From Campanula takesimana (lineage: Eukaryota > Streptophyta > Magnoliopsida > Asterales > Campanulaceae): DNA of 64,000 nt. The notes beneath the pieces were generated by a model. The model was not told where the DNA came from and did no database searches. It was given only the letters and a program-made list of their open reading frames with translations. The stretch spans positions 620,001 through 684,000 of the forward strand of contig JAOWBW010000131.1 in NCBI GenBank assembly GCA_026119855.1. The letters are read 5' to 3'. Shown here in pieces: positions 1-12,676 of the stretch (positions within the stretch are counted from its first letter, which is position 1; every line of letters starts with the position of its first letter). The position numbers were made by a program, and so were the translations under genes.

Positions 1-1218
1 GACGCCGAGTGCTTCGTTACTTGTTGTTATACCAGGCATAGGACTGGTGTTGATAGTGTTAATCCAATTGGATTAGATGATTCGAGAATCGAGAGTGTGA
101 GTCTTCAAAGACTTAGGCGTATCTATCTTGTCTTGTGGACATGGTTTCGTGCTATATATGCATGCTTGTCCTTATCTCGTGAATTATGTGAAAGTGTATT
201 CTCTAGTAAGAGACTACGTGTTGATATTGTTATGAATAAGAGCTTGATAGAAGTGTGGGTGATAACACCCTATACGTTCTATGTTAACTTGGTCATGTTA
301 CCTAGATGGGACATTGATGCGATACGTGTTATGACTTGACTTTCTATGTGTTAGGTCATTCTTGTTTACCACAATAGATGGTAATTATTTCTATGCTAGT
401 ATGCTTGACTATATATGTGAGCATGATAGATTTATGCATAACCTTTATGTTCTGCATTGAAAGTCTAGAAAGGGTTCTTGAGATTGTACTGGGTATTTAA
501 CCTATGTGATTGATAGTGGAATTTCTACACCAAACCAGATGGATGTATCCATTCTTGATGAGAAACTTGGGTTATCTTGAGTTGTTACAGTGCGAATACA
601 GTGCTGACATCTGGATTAATGTTCTTGACCTTGATTGAGTAAACGAGTTGAAGATTCAACTTGAGAATTTCTTGATAGAGGATATATCTACCTTGTAGTG
701 GATGTCTGAAGTGAGTATCTGTGTTGACCTATAAGTGGAAACAACTAAGGTACGCGTGTTCTTGAGATTTTCTTGATCTTGTTAGAGATTCATTAATGAA
801 TTTCGAGGGCAGCTCTATCGTTAATTATTTGACACCGAGAGCTACATTTTTCGATGGATTTTCTCGATGGATTGATATACGTGAAGTCCGTTTTGAATAT
901 TGAAACGATGGATAACCACGACTTCAGTATCTGAGATTGCCTAGTGGATTTGACCAGTATTACAGTGATCTGGAGGATATGACCAGTTCTATTATTCTAG
1001 TGGATATGTCAAGTTTCACCGATATAGTGGATTGACTAATCGAGTCTGTTTGACTTTATGTGTTTTGATGTTATATGTTATACATCTAAATTGCATAGAA
1101 TATTTGTGAGTATCTGTGCATAGTCGTGATGTTCTTGAGTTCTACTTGTTGATTACATATGTTATAATCTTGATCTAGTAAAAAATTCGAGGACGAATTT
1201 TCTTTAAGGTGGGAAGGA
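1..1218 (+). mobile_element. 3' internal end of a Tekay-type Ty3/gypsy element
   Basis: This stretch leads into the LTR at 1219. Its last bases, with a codon run around ttcgaggacgaattt followed by a purine tract, look like the usual end of chromovirus pol and the polypurine tract. No frame is open for long and I could not recognise protein domains further left, so the coding part is decayed or this is a non-coding internal region. The rest of the element lies left of the window. Orientation is plus because the purine tract precedes TGTAACG. Confidence 0.6.
1206..1218 (+). promoter_or_regulatory. polypurine tract of the Tekay-type element
   Basis: The run aaggtgggaagga directly precedes the LTR start TGTAACGCCC. 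This is where plus-strand DNA synthesis is primed in LTR retrotransposons. Confidence 0.7.
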
Positions 1219-2208
1219 TGTAACGCCCATCCTTAATCTCGTTAAATATTTGACTTATTTGTTAAAATTTTGACTTGCTTGTTAAATTCTTGGCTAGCAT
1301 ATTTATATGCTATTTTATTTGAGTTAATTATTTAGTTACTTTAGAAAATTAAGGTGGTTAAATGTCAAAGTTGAAAGTTTAGGGGCCTTTTTGTCAAAGT
1401 TAGAACTTGAGGGGCCTAGTTGCAATTTTTGAAACTTGTTTAGGATAAAACTTGGTTGATCCCTCTCTCTGAGTCATTTCCTCTCCAACTAAGTTTACGT
1501 TTCCTCTGTTTCAAAGTTAGGAGTAGAAATTTCTTCTATTCTCGACTTCTCGCGATTAATTATTCCTCTGTTCGTGATTCTGGTCCCGGATAAATATTCG
1601 TGGCGTTGAATAGAGCGTTCCAGACCGATCAGAAATTAATTTGGGTCAACTTGATTTATGACTAGGTAAGTTATTGACTCCCCCTTACTTGTAATAACAT
1701 GCATATATGTTATTCCCGCTACTTGTTCTTGTTAAAATTGTGTTTTGAGCAATTTTTGTGATACTTGTAAATTTGGTACGAAGGGAGTATTCGTATGAAA
1801 TAAAAGAATGAAATAGGCTTGCAAAGTATCCTGGGAAAGTTATAAAAATTGTACTCCTATTCGTGAGACGGTAAAATAGTAACTTGATTTAAATATTATT
1901 AGAAAAATTGTATCATTATTTGTGGTACGGGGAAATGAATGGAAGTATCCCTAAATGGGTATAGTAGTATAATATAAAATTGTACTTATACTTTTGGGGA
2001 CGGTGAAATATTAAATTGGAATAAAAGAAAATTATTCTATTACTTGTGGGACGGTGATAAATTAATAAAGTGTCCCTATAGAAGTGTTCTGGGCATGTTA
2101 AAATGCACTCTTGAATGTTAGAAAGTGTTAGTGGGTTTTACTCCTACGCTTGAGACGGAAAATTATTTAACCTGGGAAAGAATTCGGATTTTGGCATTTT
2201 GGTACCTT

Positions 2209-2316
2209 GTGCGACCGCACAAAAACCTTGGGCGACCGCCCATCTTTCTGAAAGGTTTTTCAAATGAATTGACCTGCTTGTGTGCGACCGCACAGTCCAT
2301 TTTGGGCGACCGCACA
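2209..2316 (+). repeat. cluster of GC-rich words in the Tekay-type LTR
   Basis: Four near-copies of a 12-bp word, gtgcgaccgcac or gggcgaccgcac, lie within about 110 bp of otherwise AT-rich LTR. A possible TATA box (ggtatataacc) follows near 2376-2386. Other LTR families in the window carry different GC-rich words in the same relative place. Confidence 0.6.
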
Positions 2317-4664
2317 GTTACCTAAAAAACAAAATGTTGTTTAAAGTTTGTATAAGTTGGAAGTAACTCTAGTTAAGGTATATAACCTTAGTATAAGATG
2401 TCCTAGCAAGTGTTGTGACACCTTAGGGGCATCAGAACTTGGTCTTAAACATGAATACTCATTTAATTAAAATGAGAACTTAGTCTTGTACTTGAACACT
2501 TATAGAACTCAAATGAGAACTTGAGTATAAAAGGAAGAACTCTTTTATGTGTCTTGAAAGTGCTATGAACAAGCACTTATGTGTTATGCTTGTCTTGGAA
2601 CAATGTTTGTGCACCTTGAGAGCACCAAATTAGTGTCTTGAGCTCGAATATCCTATGTAGGGGATTATGAACTTGTAAGTATGAGTGGTATAGCTCATTT
2701 ACTTAATTTGAACTCGAAGTATTCTTGGTCTAGGTTTAGGGTACTACCCTACATGGCCTAGATGAGTGTTGTAGAACACTCTAGTACTGAAAAATAGTCC
2801 CTTTGTGAATAAATAAAATGTGGACTTGAATCATAATTAAATAATAACTTGAGTATAAGAGTAGTAACTCTTTTATGTGTCTTGAAGTTAATGTTTGTGT
2901 ACCTTAGGGGCACCAACTAATGTCTTGAGCGTGAATGTCCTAAGAAAAGGATTGGAAAATAATTCGTGAAAGATGTATAATTCATCTTCCTAGCTTGAAC
3001 TTGAAGTATAAGATAATTAACTCTTGTACATGTTTAATCATCCAAAGAAATGGATTGAGAACTTGGATATAAGATGATAAGATCTTGTATATGTATTGAA
3101 TGTCTTGAATGTCTTAAGATGAAACAGTAACTTGAAATATAAGACAATAAAATCTTGTACATGACTTGAACATCCAAATAATTGGATTAAGACTTGAATA
3201 TAAGATTATAAAATCTTGTACGTGCCTTGACACCAATATAGGTGTATGGTAACAAACTTGAAAGAGTCTTGATGTGTATATGCAAATCTTGCATATATTT
3301 ACTTGATAGAATGTGGCTTCTTGATTGATTGGTACATGGTATGAATAACCAAAGAATTGGGTTATGGAACTAGATAGAGAATGATTAACTCTTCTACATA
3401 CTTGAACTTGATACGTGTATATTGAAAGTGCTATAAATAAGCACTAAAGTGTAAGTGATTTAGTTTAATCATGTATATACTTAATGAAGTATATAAAGAA
3501 TGAAGAAGATATCTTGTCTTGAACTGGTTCCTAAAGAAAATAGGGACTAGTGTAATATGAAGATAATTCATATAATCGTGAATACTACGATTTAAGTAAT
3601 AAGAATAACTACAGAACACAATATGTGTTAGAAAATGTATTCGATTACTAACGATACATATATGTGAAGTATGACTGTGTCTAGGTACAATGTGACCTAT
3701 TCTACTACGTGTTTAGAGTCTAAGGTATTAGGCTCTATTTGATAGTAAGGGTATCGTGATAGACACTTTAATGTGTTAAACGTGATATGAATATGTACGT
3801 GCAACTTGGCATGTGACAGAGTGATATACCCTACTACTTGACTGAAGTCTGTTATAAATGGACTCTTACTTGGATTGATCGTGTTACATGGACACCTTAT
3901 GTGCCAGTGTTATCTTGGTTTGTATTCGCAATAATTGCGTATGGATACTTATATTCTTATGAGCACATGATACATAATTACATGGTGCATATTCTCGTGA
4001 GCACATGATACATGATTACATGGTGCATAAAGAGTAGTCCACTAATAAGGGACTGAGTTCTGTTTCCGTAGTTCAAGTAAATATCTACTTGTACCTTCTT
4101 GTGTGAGTCCAGCTGGTTCTCCTTGCTTATTCGAAAATATATAGGTTCACGCTTGTCGCGAGAGCTGGGGTTTAAGTGACAATCGGGTCCCTATGTATTT
4201 CCGCCCGACCCCTTACTACCGGCCATAGTAAGGGCATAGCTTCCTTGGTTGGAGCAATAAGCCTGACCTAAGTGAATGCTAACTCCCGTCTTGTTCACCA
4301 CATGGATTTTGTATCTTGTGGATGACACTGGTTACCAGGTCTTCTTATATACTGCACAGCAGTCTCTTGTTCCTGTTCTTGGTTGTCCTCAGCTAGAAAA
4401 GCATCGAAAACAAATGGTATTCTTGGGAGAAATAAGGAAGGATTCAGGTACAATGCGTGATAGGCCTATGTGCATCTTGTGAGCTGGTCTAGCCTCTCGC
4501 ACTACTGATTACTTGTTACCTGAACCTTTCTTGAGCTTGATTACTTGTTGAGTTGGCTTAGCCGCACCTATACTTGTTACTTAATGATACTTGATATATG
4601 ATTACTTGAGTATCTACTTGTATTGCATGATAACATGACATATAGTTGCATGTTAATAGCTTAC

Positions 4665-4710
4665 TGAGATTTATCTCACCCTTTATTTGTTTAATTGTTT
4701 CCCCCCCCAG
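4665..4710 (+). other. conserved hairpin TGAGAT/ATCTCA followed by C8-AG
   Basis: TGAGAT-tt-ATCTCA can fold to a 6-bp stem, followed 22 bases later by eight C and AG. The same arrangement occurs in all chromovirus LTRs here (22413-22467, 28605-28661, 59088-59145, 61988-62046). Confidence 0.65.
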
Positions 4711-5117
4711 GAAAGCAGGGGATAGTACGCAGTGAGGCTCGCCTTAGCTGGGAACTTACTCAGCAGGATATTCTTGTTCGAAGTTAGTGTCCTTTTATAT
4801 TTTGGTAAGGACGATCTTGTATGAGTTAATAAACTCTGGGCTTGTATTGGGGTAGTATTTGTTGTCCCTAGACAGTTCTTGATGCCAGCTTATTTGCTAG
4901 GCATGTCTTCCGCTGTATATAACCTTGTTTGGTTTTAATTTTCTTGGTCTAGAACTCGTGTGAGCTATCTTAGCTCCCTACTCTTGAGTATACATATCAT
5001 GTCAGTTTTGTTTTTAACAGGTATTGTTCCTGTTTCCTGTTAGTTTCTTGTTTCTTGTTAGTTACGCGCACTAGGTTCGAGGTTCTATTAGGGAATCCCG
5101 GGACTTGGGTCGTGTCA

Positions 5118-7728
5118 TGTTGGCAGATCTTTGGTGGAGTAATACCATGCTTCCTCTCTTAACTCATTCACTGTGATCCTCCTCTTTTAGGCATAGGCAG
5201 ACTCACTGATTTCTTTGAGGGAAACAGGGTGGGTGTCTTGTTCTTCCCAGACTCCTACGGTCTCTCGGAGTTTTTCCAAAGTTAACATGCAACAGAAGTG
5301 GTCCGGAAGCATCGACTCATCACCGCCAAACTGAGGTGGTGGCGAAAGCGGTGGCAAGGATAAGAAGTCGTCTAAAGTCGGAAAGCCTTCCTCTTTTCTT
5401 TGGGATGGGATACGTAGAGGCACATAGGAAGATACCTCGTCATCATCACTTTTACAGAGAAGCCGAAGCACTTCGCGAGACATGGAGCGAATTGCCCCTC
5501 TCATTTAGGCGAGGTGCCCTTCATAATTGGAGATCTCCGGGCTTCTCGCCACTTCGGACACATTCCTCTCATTGTGGGAACATACCCTTCTAACCAATAT
5601 TTTGCCGGTTGACGAGCTACATGGTTCTATGACATGGAAATGATCGTTGTGAGGAGGACAACACTCATTTGGACCGTGGTTTTGGCCTTCCACCTCGTTC
5701 TTAATAGCCCTTTTCAATTCCTCCATGCATTCTTCGTACGTTAGATTGTGCTCGGTGATCTTAATCACAAGCAACTCGTTGGCATTCCAGTCTGGGACTC
5801 TTACACTCAATACGCTGGCCGCCATACAATCTGACGGGCATTTCATCTTTCCCTCTTGTACACATGCCCATAGGATATCCTTCCATCTTTCCCCAATTTC
5901 CATCAGCGGGGTGTTAAATTCCAAGAAGGTTACCGGTGCTGGTTCTCCAAACTCGATCATGTTCACACTATTTTGCCCGAACTTAATGAAGTTAATGGCG
6001 CTGTTGTCGGGGTAAGGGTTATTGACTACGTTTGGACCACGAGGGTGCTCAAGATTTCCCTTGTCAATCAGGTCAAGGATGATGCGTTTTACTATGGAGC
6101 ATTCATCGGTGTTTTGCCCGTGATAATTGTGAAAAGCACATCTCTTACTCTTGTCGAGGTGTTTCTCGGGATTCCTAGGTTGGTAGTTAACTAAAGGTTT
6201 TGCAAGGCCTTGCTTGACTAACCCTTCAAATACCTTTCTCTTAGGCATCCCAAAATCTTCAAACCTCATATATGAACGTCTCTCTGAGATTCCGGCAGTT
6301 TGTGGAGCTTGCCTCGGGTTTTCCCTTTGGATGTTGCTGACTATCCCTGAGGTTTCTTTCCCTTTGCCGGTAGTTGGAGGGCGGTATCTGTAAGAGCTAC
6401 CACTACCTTGGGTGGAGGATTGCTCGCTGAGAGCCTTCTCGAACTTGGACCCAGCGGTTACCATAGCCCGGAGATTAGGGTAGAAGTGGTGACTGATCAA
6501 AGCCCGCAATTGATGTTTCAGACATGACTGAAAAATATCTAGCTGCTCATCCTCAGTAGGCGGATTGGAAATTTCTCCAAGTTTGTAATTCCACCTCTTG
6601 TAGAATTCACCAATCGGTTCATCATTCTTTTACAAGGTGCTTTGCAAGTCAGTGCGATTGGTTTCCTACTCCAAGTTGGACTGGTATTTGGTGAGGAATG
6701 CGTCTTTGATCCGGTCCCATGTGATCCGAGACTCGTCCTTTAGGTTAAAGAACCGTTTGAGTGTATTTCCTCTCAAAGACAGTTGGAAGTGATCGGCCAT
6801 TTGTTGCACGGTATAACCCTTCGCCCTCATTGCCAAGGTGTAGGCATTGAGATGAGTCTGGGGCAAGCAGTTCCATCAAACTTATCAATCTCTGGCATTT
6901 GAATCTGTGAGGAAGGGGAACAACTTTATCGGGATCGGTGATTCCCAAGGCGAACTTCTTCTCATTTATCCCCTCAAACCTTTCTTCCATTTGTTTCAAC
7001 TTTTCTATCAACCATCCCATTTAAGGGTCAATGTACGGGCTAGAGTTAATGGATCCCATGGTTTGGGTAGTCACCGGCATTATGGTCGGAGGCACGATGG
7101 TGGATGGTATTACCGGGGGAAGGCTTTGAGGTGATGCATGGGTGTAGACATACCCATATACCTGATTACTTGTTGGGATGTATGGTGGAGCGGCTTCAGA
7201 GGTTTGTGCCGCTGGGTGGTGAAATGGTTATGGCACTCCTTGGGATGCGGTTGGCAAAGCTGGAGTTGGCAACCCGGCAGTGGCCGGAGCTAAGGGTGCT
7301 CGGCTCGTTGAGATTGGACCATATGGCTTGAATCCGGGGGGATATGTGGGAAAACCTCCCGGCGGGATAAAAGGAACCTGGGTGGTGGGCACACTTTGGT
7401 GAATGGTGGTTTGGAATGCGGGACGTAGGGTCGCCACATTAGGGTAAGTTTGGGGAGGAGGAACTCGGTTAAAGCCTTGGGGTTTCACATTTTCAACCTC
7501 CTCTTCATCAATGATTTCCACAAAACCTCCATCATTCTCAAACACGACGGCTACCCCTCTCTGTCTCATGGCTTCCACCACCCTATTCTGCATATCTTCC
7601 TGATGTTTTCTGATGCTTTATTCCCTGGCCCTGGCGGCCTCTAGAGCTTGTACCAACTCTTCTCTGGTGATCCCATTAGGATTAACTACGTTGTCACCCC
7701 CACTACTACTTCCTGCCGGACTAGTCAT
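5118..7728 (-). pseudogene. gag: gag of element D, broken by frameshifts
   Basis: This is a Tat/Ogre-type capsid gene. The likely start is the ATG at 7728 (MTSPAGSSSG), followed by a coiled acidic stretch, a Pro-rich segment, and the capsid core around 7020-6660 (residues such as THLNAYTLAMRAKGY and ITWDRIKDAFLTKYQSN). A knuckle-like CAFHNYHGQNTDEC lies in the 5505-6509 frame. An in-frame TAA at 7620-7618 and at least three frame changes disable it. Past the stop at 5187 a different frame continues to the Tekay-type LTR edge at 5118. No protease, RT or integrase follows within the window. The lineage assignment rests on the capsid and knuckle style. Confidence 0.8.
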
Positions 7729-8176
7729 TTGGAGAAGTCTGAGTGAGGCTGCTGATGAACTGTCAGACTCGGCACTAACCAGACGACGACCCAGAACTCT
7801 GACCCACTTCTTACGAGCTGCGGAGGAGAGGGATATTTGTTTCAGAATCGGGTACCAATTTGGGCTAGTGTTTGGGAAGAGGCTTAGGCTCATGCAACAT
7901 GAAAACTTATTGTACATATTTATTTTTGTTCCTGTTTACTTAAAACGCATTTTATTCCTAATTGGTTGGAAGAGATTTCTATTCTTTTTTGCAACTAATC
8001 TAAGTCCTGGATCAGTGGAGGCCAACACTACGTCTATAAGCCCCTCGTATTTCACATGTATTGCACACTCCCAAGGACGGACTGTCCCGGGCGAGGCTCC
8101 TATAGGGCACGCAGCTTCCACCGACCGAAAGAACCAAACCTAGGGTCTAGCGTGTCGCAAGGTTCCAATGCATAGG
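7729..8176 (-). other. gag-proximal leader of element D
   Basis: Non-coding stretch upstream (minus strand) of the D gag start. I see no gene. It is cut at 8176 by the 5' LTR of element A; the leader resumes at 21322. The five bases at 8172-8176 (atagg) are the left half of an imperfect insertion duplication. Confidence 0.55.
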
Positions 8177-8418
8177 TGTTAGTACCCGATCTGAAGATTT
8201 AGGATTTCGTAGACCTTTAGATATCTCTAAGGACCTTTTAGGTAATAAAATCCTGACAGGGACCTATCCGACAGGTTCCCAGACACCATGATAGACGAAA
8301 TCAGTTGTAGATCGAATTCCATCAATATAATGGACAAATCCCGAGAACAAACTAATAAGGATTCGATGAGATCTTAATAAGCACGGAAATCGAGGATTGC
8401 CACCATGCGCCTCATAGA

Positions 8419-8450
8419 GAGCCGTACGGCTTTCAGGTAGCCGTGCGGCC
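8419..8450 (+). promoter_or_regulatory. GC-rich words upstream of the LTR TATA-like box (element A)
   Basis: gccgtacggc and gccgtgcggc, palindromic or nearly so, lie about 30-60 bp upstream of tttaaatag (8477-8485), which could be the TATA box. The other LTR copy has the same pair, partly decayed, at 20289-20321. The word recurs upstream of this element's antisense gene (17937-17950). Confidence 0.55.
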
Positions 8451-9208
8451 ACTTCCTCTTTTTCTCAGATTTTTCTTTTAAATAGGGCTCCTCACCTCAG
8501 CATTTGATCACACCTCAAACCCACGGGAAAATCCTCTTAGAAGCGATTCCCAACCTCTCTCTCTCTCCCTCTCAAAACCCTCTCAAACCATCTCTTTGAT
8601 CTTGCTTTGATCATCAAAGAGATTCAACACCGCCTTCAACCAAATGAGTGAAGATTCAACCTTCGAAACCTCTTCAATCAGTTTGGTAACGCGTTCTTTT
8701 GGTAACGCGTTCTTACTAGTTAACTGCTTAGATCTATTATATTCATTCATATATTGCTAGATCTAGGGTTTTGTTCATCGTTCGTGTTCTTGACCGATGA
8801 TGATCTAGGGTTTCCACGAAACCCGCACTAGATCTAGGTCACATACTACATAGATTATGCATGTTTTCATTATGTTTATGAATCCATATTCATATGCTCT
8901 TCATGTATTCTTCATGTTCTTAGTTTAGATTCATAATATGCTCTATAACTAGGGTAGCGATCTTCATGTTTATGTGTTCATTCATATGTATTCATGATGT
9001 TCTTATTATTATGCTAGATCTAAGTCTTATTCGTACAGGATATGCTAGATCTAGGATTGTAATCCCTATTTATGTGCACATGCCATATCCTATGATGATC
9101 CTAGGGTTTCATCAAACCCTAATGTGATCTAGGAACTATTTCTAACCCTAATCTTCCCCCTCTATATGCATGATCCCGCTTCATCTCTCCCCATTCTAAT
9201 TCATCAAT

Positions 9209-9266
9209 GAACTACACCGACCTGAGCTTCTCATGAGAAGAATGTAGGCAATCTTCGGATCCGATC
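9209..9266 (+). other. recurrent covarying hairpin, copy 1 (LTR of A)
   Basis: Outer stem CTACA/TGTAG and inner stem CTTCTC/GAGAAG enclose a conserved ACCTGAG, followed by the tail GGCAATCTTCGGATCCG. Compared with copies having CTACG/CGTAG, both sides of the outer stem have changed together. Confidence 0.7.
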
Positions 9267-9462
9267 TCAAACACTAACACACACACACATTGATCATGAT
9301 AGAAAGACCGATTCGTCGGGAAATATGAGTAATAACATGAATATTCTTCTCTTATTGTAATTTGACCCCGAACCCTATTATTCTCATAAATGGTTTTCTC
9401 AATGTTTTAACTACAAATAAAAAAACGTGGCGACTCTCGATTTCCATCTTACGTATTCACAG

Positions 9463-9480
9463 TGGCGACTCTGCTGGGGA
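9463..9480 (+). promoter_or_regulatory. primer binding site of element A
   Basis: TGGCGACTCTGCTGGGGA begins two bases after the LTR end. The TGG start and position are as expected for a tRNA 3' end match; Ogre/Tat elements are known to use tRNA-Arg, but the tRNA itself is recalled, not checked. Confidence 0.85.
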
Positions 9481-10804
9481 CTTGTTTTCGAAAAACCTTT
9501 TTTCAAAACTTAAGAGGGTCTAACTTTCATAACTTCACGATCATGTGTGTGTTCTAACTGCCCCACGCACCTCTTTTCCGCAAATCTGTTTCTAACAACT
9601 TCCTGCAAGTTCTTGATATTCATAGCATGTTTAAATATTATAGATCTACTCTGTTTGTGTTTATTCCATGCTTGAATACTGTTATTATGAATTGTTATGC
9701 TAGTAGACTTCTCTCGTTCATTGCATATCATTCCCAAAAATACGTAATCAAATGGCACACTACCACTAGTCCGTGTCACACTGCACACCCTACTGGATAC
9801 TCCGCTGAGTGCACAGATTTTGGTGATCATGTCGCCTCTATCTTCGTGGCACCCGGGCTGTCTAACTCACCGTTTTCACTTGTGAAGCGGTTGAGGTTAA
9901 TCCTTGTTCGTTTCTAAACCATGCACCTTGATCGAGTTAAGAACACTTATCAAAAACAAGTAACCTTAACTAAAATCATTCATCATGTTGCATGTGTCTA
10001 CCCTAGATCAAATCTAGTCGACCTTCGACCCGTCTAGGTCAACCTAATCTACCTTAGATTAACACTAGTCAACCCTCGACTCGCTTAGGTCAACCCTACC
10101 TCAACCAACTTAGGTTAACCCGACATCTCGACCTGTCTAGGTCAAACCGTTACCTTGACCCATCTAGGTCAACCCGTCTAGGTCAACCTAGTCAACCTTT
10201 GACCTTCCTAGTTCAAATTATCTACCGCAGTTTCGTCTAGATCCAGCCATCTAGGTCAACCTACCGCATTGAATCGCTTAGGTCAACCGTACCTCAACCA
10301 ATCTAGGACGATCCTTCATCTTGACCCCACCTTTAGTCAAGCTAGCCGATCTTAGACGACCTACCTCTTGGCTTACCCATGTCAAACCTTACCCGACTTC
10401 AAGTCAAAAAGCCACCTTACCTAGGTTCCCTCCACCTGTACCTAACCAATGACCGAGTCATCTCCCCTTACTTTTAGACCTCTACGGTCATCTTCTAAAT
10501 ACTTATTATTTTCAAAATATCACCGACCTCCCGCGGTCACTCCCTCACTTGTTTTACTTAACCCGAACTACGGTGACCTGACCCTCTCATTGTGTGGGAC
10601 CTCTCCCGCATAGTAAGGGGAACGTAGGCAGCTACCGGCCCGATCAAACTTTTAGTCTTTTCTTTCAAAGAACATTTCAAAAGTACGGAGATCGAGTCTT
10701 TTCATAAGAAAAATGATTTTATAAACAATGCCTTGTCATTAACTATAAGTCTAATTTAATTCAAATACTTAACTTCTCCACCAATCACTACAGAATCCTG
10801 CATC
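9481..10804 (+). other. leader of element A with degenerate repeats and a hairpin
   Basis: Non-coding leader between the primer site and gag. At about 9985-10345 it is built of degenerate units around cttaggtcaaccctacctcaacc, roughly 30-60 bp each. At 10565-10648 is a copy of the recurrent hairpin (CTACG/CGTAG) with an enlarged loop. The 106-codon and 96-codon frames near 9510-9917 are shadows with no recognisable product. Confidence 0.6.
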
Positions 10805-11534
10805 ATGTCTACCGAAGGGATTATCACAGTCACAACCGAAGCTGCCACCCAAAGTCTCGAGACAACTCTCCATCCCAACACCATTCTCAACGAGCAAGCG
10901 GCCCATCTTAACTCCGCTCCCAACAAGCAAGAAGCCTTCTACGAGGCCATCCTATGAGACTATCCTCAATGAGCAAGAAACCCTCTTCCGAACCGCTCTC
11001 GATAAACAAGAAGCCTTCTTTGAGACTGTTCTCCTCAAGCAAACAGACCACTTCCAGAAAGTGATGTACAAAGCCCTAAAGGGCACCGAGAAACATCTTC
11101 AGTCTGACGTTTATGTCATCTACGAGTACCTCAACCGCACTCTCCCTCATGCTCCATTTCAACACCCGTACGCTCCTCAAATGTATGGGTCACCACAGAC
11201 TTTCCCCATTGGGATGCCTCCTATGGCTACTCATCAACAAGGAATACCGGTGCCTAAACCACCCTCCAAGATGGTCCGTGACAAGAAGGACGAGTTCGAT
11301 GATTTGGGTATGCCATTAGCCAAATGCTTCGAAAGTCTAGTTCAAGCCGACAAGTTATCTCCTCTCCTCGACTTCAAACCAAACTATGCAAGACCAGACT
11401 TGGATCCCTCCAAACATTGCAAGTATCACCAATACGTTGGACATGACACCGAGAATTGCCTCCATCTAAAGAGAAAGATCCAAAGCCTCATCGATAGCGG
11501 AGCCATCACCCGCCAAGGGAATACATGGGCATAA
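10805..11534 (+). pseudogene. gag: truncated gag of element A
   Basis: The frame starts at ATG 10805 (MSTEGIITVTTEAATQ), has internal repeats around NEQ...NKQEAFYEAIL, and stops at TGA 10955-10957; a +1 frame then carries on to 11534. The last part holds the conserved Tat-type linker (KDEFDDLGMPLAKCFESL) and the knuckle-like HCKYHQYVGHDTENCLHLKRK. The central capsid core found in E and F (a domain of about 150 residues) is absent, so this is a shortened protein even without the frame break. It resembles the gag-only elements described in plants (TR-GAG). Confidence 0.75.
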
Positions 11535-11810
11535 GTAAAGTCCGAGCAAGAAAAAAGCTACACTGGGGCTACCTCCTTCTAAAAAAAAAAGAAAAAGAAA
11601 AGAGTCTTTCAGTCTTCGTAGGTTCTAGAGAGTCTTTTAGTCAAAAGTCCACCTCGAACATTAGTCTTTTACTTTTTACTAGCAAAAGTCCACTCAGGGC
11701 ATTAGTTAGATTGTTAAAGTCCACCTAGGACTAGTCTATTTGAGTCTTTAGTCGCAATAAAAGTGTCTTTGTTTCTTTTCTTTCTAGACTTGAGACATAA
11801 CCTTGCACAT
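11535..11810 (+). other. non-coding stretch after gag of element A
   Basis: A-rich tract near 11580 then diverged copies of a unit with aaagtccacctcgaacattagtc. No gene seen. Ends at the solo LTR. Confidence 0.5.
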
Positions 11811-12010
11811 TGTTAGTACCCGACCTGAAAATGAGTTTATTAGGACTTTCCCAAAAATACAAGGACTTTATAGGAATTAGAAACCTTGCAAAGACTTGTC
11901 CCGGATTCCCAAAATATCTCATTTATGGCAAAATCTATCAAATTAGGTAATAAATGGTTTCCTTAAAACCATGCAGAAACCCTAGCTTAAGAATCAAGTC
12001 AGCCGGCAGC

Positions 12011-12151
12011 CTTGGCCACGCGGCCAACATTGCTCCGCGTTGATCTTGGCCACGCGGCCACTCTTGTAACCGGCTTCAACAATGGCCAGGCGGCCAACCT
12101 TGCGCCGGATGATCTGGACCATCAGATCTTCCCCTCAGTTTACTATATAAA
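12011..12151 (+). promoter_or_regulatory. GC-rich words and TATA box of family B LTR
   Basis: Three copies of ggccacgcggcca or ggccaggcggcca lie at 12014-12096, followed about 50 bp later by tatataaa at 12144-12151. The LTR at 36591 has the same layout (words 36790-36855, ctatataaa 36901-36909). Confidence 0.7.
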
Positions 12152-12615
12152 CCAACTCCATGCTATTGGTTTAGGGGGATCCGAATTTGAGAGTTCTTAA
12201 ACACAATTTTTCTCTCTAATTAGCATTCAAACCTCCAAGAAGATCAAGGTTTATTTCTTGCCAACATAGGTAAGTTTTCTAACATATTTCTTCACGTTTT
12301 TGCATTATTTTTAATGTAGATCTTTTATATTCATGTTCGTACATGTTTATTCATAGTTTCTTCATATTCTTTGCATGCTCATTCATATGTTCATAATATG
12401 TTCTTCGCATGTTCTTCGTGTTCATAGATTAAAACCTTATTTATGCTATATTTAGGGTTGCGATCTTCATAATTACATGTTATTTCATAGCCGATGATGA
12501 TCGAGGGTTCATCAACCCGAGGATGATCTAGGAACTACTTCTAAACCCTAATCTTTAGGTAATTCCCCCCTCATTATGCATGATCCCGATTCTTCTGCCT
12601 ATTCTAATTCTCTGC

Positions 12616-12676
12616 GAACTACGCTGACCTGAGCTTCTCACATTGAGAGGAACGTAGGCAATCTTCGGATCCGGTC
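12616..12676 (+). other. recurrent covarying hairpin, copy 2 (solo LTR of B)
   Basis: Outer stem CTACG/CGTAG, inner stem CTTCTC/GAGAGG with one wobble pair, conserved ACCTGAG and tail ggcaatcttcggatccgg. Confidence 0.7.

Larger units (their letters stand above)
1219..5117 (+). repeat. long 3' LTR of a Tekay-type chromovirus (3.9 kb)
   Basis: It starts TGTAACGCCC right after a polypurine tract and ends near GGGTCGTGTCA, giving TG...CA ends. About 3.9 kb is within the long-LTR range of the Tekay/Del lineage. It shares a hairpin and C-tract (4665-4708) with the other chromovirus LTRs in the window. Only one LTR is visible, so the flanking duplication cannot be tested; the first five bases to the right are tgttg. 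It sits inside the Tat-type element D, just beyond its gag. The short frames inside have no recognisable product. Confidence 0.75.
8177..9461 (+). repeat. 5' LTR of element A (1,285 bp)
   Basis: Begins TGTTAGTACCCG and ends TTCACA, one base before the primer binding site. It matches the LTR at 20049-21321 nearly throughout, with scattered substitutions and small indels. Contained signals are GC-rich words (8419-8450), an AT-rich TATA-like stretch near 8477, a TC-rich segment near 8550, and the CTACA/TGTAG hairpin (9209-9266). Confidence 0.9.

Noticed and set aside
97..339. 80-codon frame at the left edge
   Set aside because: No recognisable domain, inside a decayed retrotransposon.
5187..7917. 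Separate small genes on the plus strand opposite the D gag
   Set aside because: Plus-strand frames are shadows; the minus strand reads as gag.
9463..9480. A tRNA gene fragment
   Set aside because: Only the 18-base primer match next to an LTR end; no cloverleaf around it.
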